From an uncultured Mucilaginibacter sp. (GTDB taxonomy: Bacteria > Bacteroidota > Bacteroidia > Sphingobacteriales > Sphingobacteriaceae): a stretch of 25,552 bases of DNA. Positions 22,015 to 25,552 of this stretch are shown here, one piece after another. Within the stretch, counting starts at the first letter, position 1. The number at the start of each line of letters is the position of its first letter. The notes under the pieces were generated by a model that was not told the DNA's origin, did not search any database, and saw only the letters and a list, made by a program, of their open reading frames with translations. The stretch is taken from contig NZ_CAMLHX010000059.1 in assembly GCF_946479965.1 (NCBI RefSeq), positions 1 through 25,552 on the forward strand, read 5' to 3'. The position numbers were made by a program, and so were the translations under genes.

Positions 22015-22770
22015 ATGAGTAACAAAGTAATGATTGTAAGCGGCGGAGCATCAGGATTGGGCCTGGCAGCTGCTGAAAAATTTGCCAGAAACGGATATGA
22101 TATTGTTATCTGCGACATTAATGATGAAAAAGGCGCTATAGCCGTTGAGAAGATAAAAGCAATTGGTACCAATGCAATTTATTGCCATTGCGACATATCA
22201 AACAAAGAGGAAGTACAAAAAGCTGCCGAAGCGGCAAAACAACGCTTTGGTCGCGCCGATGTGTTGATCAACAACGCAGGTTTGGAAGTGCGCGGAAGCA
22301 TTACCCAATGCAGCGAAGAAGACTGGACCCGCTTGTATGACATCAACCTTAAAGGCATGTATTATATGACCAATGCTTTCGCTCCAATGATGTTTGAGCA
22401 AGGCAAAGGTGCCATTGTAAATACCGGCTCTATATTGGGGTACCGTACCGTTGGCGAGCGTGCTGCTTATTCGTCGTCAAAAGGTGCAATTGATACCTTA
22501 ACCCGCAGCATGGCGTTTGACCTTGCTGAAAAGAACATCCGCGTAAACTGCGTGGTGCCCGGTGCTATTGATACCCCCTTGTTAAGAGGTTCTATAAATG
22601 ATTCGCCTGACCCTGCAGCTACCGAGCAGTTTTTGGGTTCAAAAAGTGTTTTTGGACGTATGGGTACTTCAGAAGAAGTGGCCAATGTAATGTATTTCCT
22701 GGCGTCAGACGAGGCATCGTTTGTAACCGGCGCTGCCTATTTTGTTGACGGCGGATGGTCTATCATGTAA
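22015..22770 (+). CDS. Short-chain dehydrogenase/reductase
   Basis: A 251-residue classical SDR of the FabG/glucose-dehydrogenase type. The cofactor loop GGASGLG is at 10-16, and Asp34 at the end of the second strand indicates NAD preference. The NNAG motif is at 86-89 and the catalytic residues are Ser139, Tyr152 and Lys156 (YSSSK). The C-terminal FVTGAAYFVDGGWSIM is standard for the branch. NAD preference fits an oxidative, catabolic role. It sits between the zinc dehydrogenase and the transketolase with gaps of 37 and 30 bases. Confidence 0.93.
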   Translation: MSNKVMIVSGGASGLGLAAAEKFARNGYDIVICDINDEKGAIAVEKIKAIGTNAIYCHCDISNKEEVQKAAEAAKQRFGRADVLINNAGLEVRGSITQCSEEDWTRLYDINLKGMYYMTNAFAPMMFEQGKGAIVNTGSILGYRTVGERAAYSSSKGAIDTLTRSMAFDLAEKNIRVNCVVPGAIDTPLLRGSINDSPDPAATEQFLGSKSVFGRMGTSEEVANVMYFLASDEASFVTGAAYFVDGGWSIM

Positions 22771-22800
22771 TCAAATTATTGAAATTTAAAACGTACTGTT

Positions 22801-24876
22801 TTGGTTTATTTAGAGGATAAAAAATCGTTGGTAAATAAAGGGATCACCCACCTGTTGCAGGTTAAAGATTCTGATATAAGATTACTGAACCTGTACCAGT
22901 GCCGGCACGCGGTTGATACTTCCATCCACATCGGTGGCGCATCTTCCGCAACCATACCCATGGTGAGCCTGTTTTACGGCGGTATAATTGATGTGAACGT
23001 AGAGCAGCCTACAGCTACTGATCAGGATATGTTTGTACTGAGCAAGGGTCATGCTGTTGCTACTTTGGCATCTATTTACTCAGATCTGGGTTATTTTGAC
23101 AAGGCCGTATTAAAGAACTCACGTTCTGTTAAAAGCATACTCAACGGACACCCCGGACCTATTTTGCCGGGTGTGCACGTAGCCACCGGCCCAATGGGTC
23201 AGGGTATTGGCGTGGCGCAGGGCTTTGCCATTGCCGGCCAGCGTTCACCAGCTTTTGATGTATATACCGTAACCGGCGACGGCGAGCTGCAGGAAGGCCC
23301 CGTATGGGAAACCGTAATGTATGCAGGCGCCAAACGTTTGGAGAACCTTTGTGTAATGGTTGATAACAATGGCGGTCAGCTGGATATAACCAGTACGCTG
23401 CACTTTCCGCATAATAGCTTAAGCGGCACTTTCGCCAGTTTTGGCTGGAAGGTAATTAAAGTTGATGCTACCAAATACCACACTGTTTATGCTGCTTTGC
23501 AGGAGTTTAAATATGGAGAGCGCGATGGCAGGCCAACAGTCATTATCTGCAAAACAACGAAAGGTCATGGCGGGCTTTCTGATTACATGAACACCCATAA
23601 AGCGACCATTGCTACCGATATTTTAGACCAGGAAGATCAACTACAGATAAACCAACGCGCTGCACGAGAACTGGATTTCTTTAAGTTTTTCAACCAATTA
23701 AGCGGAGAAGAATTTACTGAGGTTAAGAACACCATCTTAAAGCATGCTCAGAACATCGGCCTTAAAATTGGTAAAGACAAAATTGAAAGTATAGATACTC
23801 CTGTTAAAACGCAAAAAGCACCGGTACGCGATAAAAAGATAAAATACGACGCAGCGCTGTTGCCTAAGCTGGAAAAAGGGAAACCTTATGCTGCCAATAA
23901 AGTAATTGAGCTGTCCATGAAGGCGTTTGCTAATGACGAGCGTGTATTTTCTGTTGATTCAGACCTTGCATCAACTAGCGGCTTGCAATCGGGCATTGGC
24001 TTTGTGGACAAGTACCGCGCACTGAATGCTGGTGTGGCAGAATCAAACATGATGCTGTTGGGTGAGGCATTTGCTATACTAGGCGGCAACGCCTGGGTAA
24101 GCACCTTCTGCCCTTTCTTCGACTGGAAAGTTATGCGCCGTATAGCTGTTGGTCACCAGGAACGTTTGGAAGTTATTGCCGAACCGGATGGCTGGTTAAG
24201 TGAAGGTCACGGTTTAGATTATACCATGGTTGCTACCGCAGCCGATCTGGAAACACAGTCCAACGGTGCTACGCACATGGGTAATGATGACGTAATGCTG
24301 TTTAACGAGGTTGCGCAGCTGAAGATCATCAACGTATCGTGCCCGCAGCAGTTGTTGGGTGTGTTAAAATGGATAATGGGGGGCAACAAAGGCATGATCT
24401 ATATGCGTTTGCTGCGTGCGCCATCTAACGCTATTTACGATGCCGATTTCAGTTTTGAGTTTGGTAAAGCTTATAATGTTAAGTCGTCAGCCAATGCTGA
24501 GGCTACCATAGTTAGCTCCGGTCGCGGGGTGTATGAGGCATTGGATGCCGCGCAGAAATTAGAAGCAGAAGGCATAGTAGTTAACGTTGTCGACATGCCG
24601 TCTATAGATGCCGGTGCCATTGTTGAACTTTACCGATCTGGCAAGCCGGTTTTCATCGCAGAGCAAAATAATGGCTACTTATGGTCGCATTTCCGCAAGG
24701 TATTGTTTGAGCAGGAAAGCAGCATTAACACGCAACAGCTTATCGCTATAAACACTACTACCAAAGGCGGTTTACATTATATCCACTCGGGTACTTATGC
24801 GGAGTTAGCTGCACATTATAACCTGAACGGAGCGGCTTTAAGCCAAACCATCTTAAACACTTTAAAAACAGTTTAA
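22801..24876 (+). CDS. Transketolase-like ThDP enzyme
   Basis: A 691-residue protein with the full transketolase domain order. The ThDP domain has SKGHA (81-85), TGPMGQGIGVAQG (129-141) and the metal motif GDGELQEG (159-166) with Asn189/Asn190. A linker runs over about 325-360. The pyrimidine domain has AESNM with the catalytic Glu414, and the C-terminal domain follows. The usual SGHPGAPM is replaced by IHIGGASSATIPM (His43), and the substrate-side region reads GATHMGNDD (489-497), so the donor/acceptor may differ from pentose phosphates. No ATG exists before residue 54; the in-frame stop at 22780 and the family N-terminus make TTG at 22801 the best start. Confidence 0.9.
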   Translation: MVYLEDKKSLVNKGITHLLQVKDSDIRLLNLYQCRHAVDTSIHIGGASSATIPMVSLFYGGIIDVNVEQPTATDQDMFVLSKGHAVATLASIYSDLGYFDKAVLKNSRSVKSILNGHPGPILPGVHVATGPMGQGIGVAQGFAIAGQRSPAFDVYTVTGDGELQEGPVWETVMYAGAKRLENLCVMVDNNGGQLDITSTLHFPHNSLSGTFASFGWKVIKVDATKYHTVYAALQEFKYGERDGRPTVIICKTTKGHGGLSDYMNTHKATIATDILDQEDQLQINQRAARELDFFKFFNQLSGEEFTEVKNTILKHAQNIGLKIGKDKIESIDTPVKTQKAPVRDKKIKYDAALLPKLEKGKPYAANKVIELSMKAFANDERVFSVDSDLASTSGLQSGIGFVDKYRALNAGVAESNMMLLGEAFAILGGNAWVSTFCPFFDWKVMRRIAVGHQERLEVIAEPDGWLSEGHGLDYTMVATAADLETQSNGATHMGNDDVMLFNEVAQLKIINVSCPQQLLGVLKWIMGGNKGMIYMRLLRAPSNAIYDADFSFEFGKAYNVKSSANAEATIVSSGRGVYEALDAAQKLEAEGIVVNVVDMPSIDAGAIVELYRSGKPVFIAEQNNGYLWSHFRKVLFEQESSINTQQLIAINTTTKGGLHYIHSGTYAELAAHYNLNGAALSQTILNTLKTV

Positions 24877-24888
24877 TACAACACTTAT

Positions 24889-25269
24889 ATGACCATTATA
24901 AACGAAGCCGACGTACCCGAAGTAGAGCACCCGGGTAGGTTTATGCGCTGGCTGGCCAGCGAAGATTCGCTTAAAGCCAACCATTTGTCTTGCTGTGTTA
25001 TACGGGTAATGCCTGGTCAGGCAGTAAGGCCGGCGCATTCGCATCCGCAAAGCGAGGAACTGATCTACATTATAAAAGGCAATGGCAAGGTAATGATAGA
25101 AGGCGAAGTAGGCGAAGTGCGCGAAGGCTCTGCTATACTGTTTGAGCAAGGCAAAGTACATATGTTGAAGAATACCGGCGATATAGAAATGAAAGTGGTA
25201 TGTTTCTTCGCCCCGGCTACCAATATTGACAATTACAAAATGTTTGAGGAAATAGAATTTCCTGAATAG
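24889..25269 (+). CDS. Small cupin-domain protein
   Basis: A 126-residue single cupin. Motif 1 is PGQAVRPAHSHPQSEELIYIIKGNG, with ligands His52, His54 and Glu58 or Glu59, and motif 2 is QGKVHMLKNTGD, supplying the last His. Such stand-alone cupins are isomerases, epimerases, dioxygenases or binding proteins, and I cannot tell which. It is the last gene of the cluster, 12 bases after the transketolase, and a terminator follows. Confidence 0.88.
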   Translation: MTIINEADVPEVEHPGRFMRWLASEDSLKANHLSCCVIRVMPGQAVRPAHSHPQSEELIYIIKGNGKVMIEGEVGEVREGSAILFEQGKVHMLKNTGDIEMKVVCFFAPATNIDNYKMFEEIEFPE

Positions 25270-25296
25270 ACGGATTTTTCGGTTGTTTTTTTTATG

Positions 25297-25327
25297 AGCC
25301 TTTCTGAGCAATCGGGAGGGCTTTTTT
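25297..25327 (+). terminator. Terminator of the catabolic cluster
   Basis: AGCCTTTC (25297-25304) pairs with GGAGGGCT (25315-25322), including two G-T pairs, around a 10-base loop, and is followed by a run of T to 25327. It begins 27 bases after the cupin stop. Confidence 0.75.
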
Positions 25328-25338
25328 GTGGTGTTTAG

Positions 25339-25487
25339 TGTTCCAAAAAATATAAAGGGTATAAAAGCTATTGACGGTACTAAGTTGCTGATTTATAGCA
25401 CACATGTGTTTTACCGTGGAACACTTTGGAACATTTTTAGGCCGTTTTTTTGGGCTTTTTTAATGGGATTTGGAACAGTTTGGAACA
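25339..25487. repeat. TGGAACA array with 10-bp spacing, copy 2
   Basis: TGGAACA occurs at 25417, 25427, 25471 and 25481, as two pairs spaced exactly 10 bases, with an inverted TGTTCCA at 25339-25345. The motif and spacing are those of the array at 12330-12434 on the other strand. The surrounding 25328-25552 is T-rich and holds no gene I can support. Confidence 0.65.
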
Positions 25488-25552
25488 CTTTTGGACCTGA
25501 CCCGTCCTAAAAAAAGTTTACACTTTTGGTTGTTAATACTGGACCTGATTTA

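Noticed and set aside
24862..25311. 149-codon minus-strand frame opposite the cupin gene
   Set aside because: It is the antisense shadow of a clear cupin gene and its aromatic/histidine-rich composition is typical of such shadows.

Overview
The window looks like a chromosome segment from a member of the Bacteroidota, most likely a Sphingobacteriaceae (Mucilaginibacter/Pedobacter-like). The reasons are the moderate GC content, A-rich start regions without clear Shine-Dalgarno sequences, a promoter of the TTG-N20-TAnnTTTG type, a DUF6766 protein, an IS200-like transposase of the kind common in this phylum, and the overall protein character. The genus is an inference; no rRNA or tRNA gene is present to fix it.

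Layout. (1) 1-985: an intergenic array of GTAG-prefixed GCCCC-NNN-GGGGC hairpins (REP-like, partly in head-to-head pairs) beside a single-domain Y1/HUH transposase, so a probable RAYT with its REP elements. (2) 996-2876: rsgA (- strand) and a divergent carbon-nitrogen hydrolase. (3) 2904-8080: a complete threonine operon. A phase-typical promoter is followed by a 21-codon leader peptide packed with Thr and Ile codons, a terminator with a competing antiterminator, then thrA (aspartate kinase-homoserine dehydrogenase), thrB, thrC and a terminator. This is a textbook-like ribosome-mediated attenuator. (4) 8281-10306: a zinc-dependent alcohol/formaldehyde-type dehydrogenase and an SDR, closed by a strong hairpin. 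(5) 10321-12158 (- strand): a DUF72 protein, an internally duplicated DUF6766 membrane protein and a YtxH-like protein. (6) 12486-15680: a CDP-alcohol phosphatidyltransferase, convergent with a large cytoplasmic multi-PAS histidine kinase; the kinase terminator lies in the end of the opposing gene. (7) 15772-25327: an AraC-type regulator divergent from an eight-gene co-directional cluster. The cluster encodes a YdcZ-type DMT transporter, a Tat-exported sugar isomerase-like TIM barrel, a CoA-acylating aldehyde dehydrogenase (MmsA/IolA-like), a cyclase-family metal hydrolase, a zinc dehydrogenase, an SDR, a transketolase-like ThDP enzyme and a cupin.

How the parts work together. The thr operon converts aspartate to threonine under threonine/isoleucine supply control. 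The last cluster resembles a catabolic route for a small polyol, sugar acid or cyclitol: two oxidations, a hydrolytic ring or lactone opening, a ThDP-dependent C-C cleavage and an acyl-CoA-forming exit step. It has no kinase, aldolase or SusC/D pair, and it does not match a pathway I can name.

Several non-coding repeat families lie between genes: a 29-bp palindrome present twice, about 18 kb apart; two TGTTCCA arrays with roughly 10-bp spacing; a 7-bp tandem repeat; and degenerate repeats inside the thr operon spacers.
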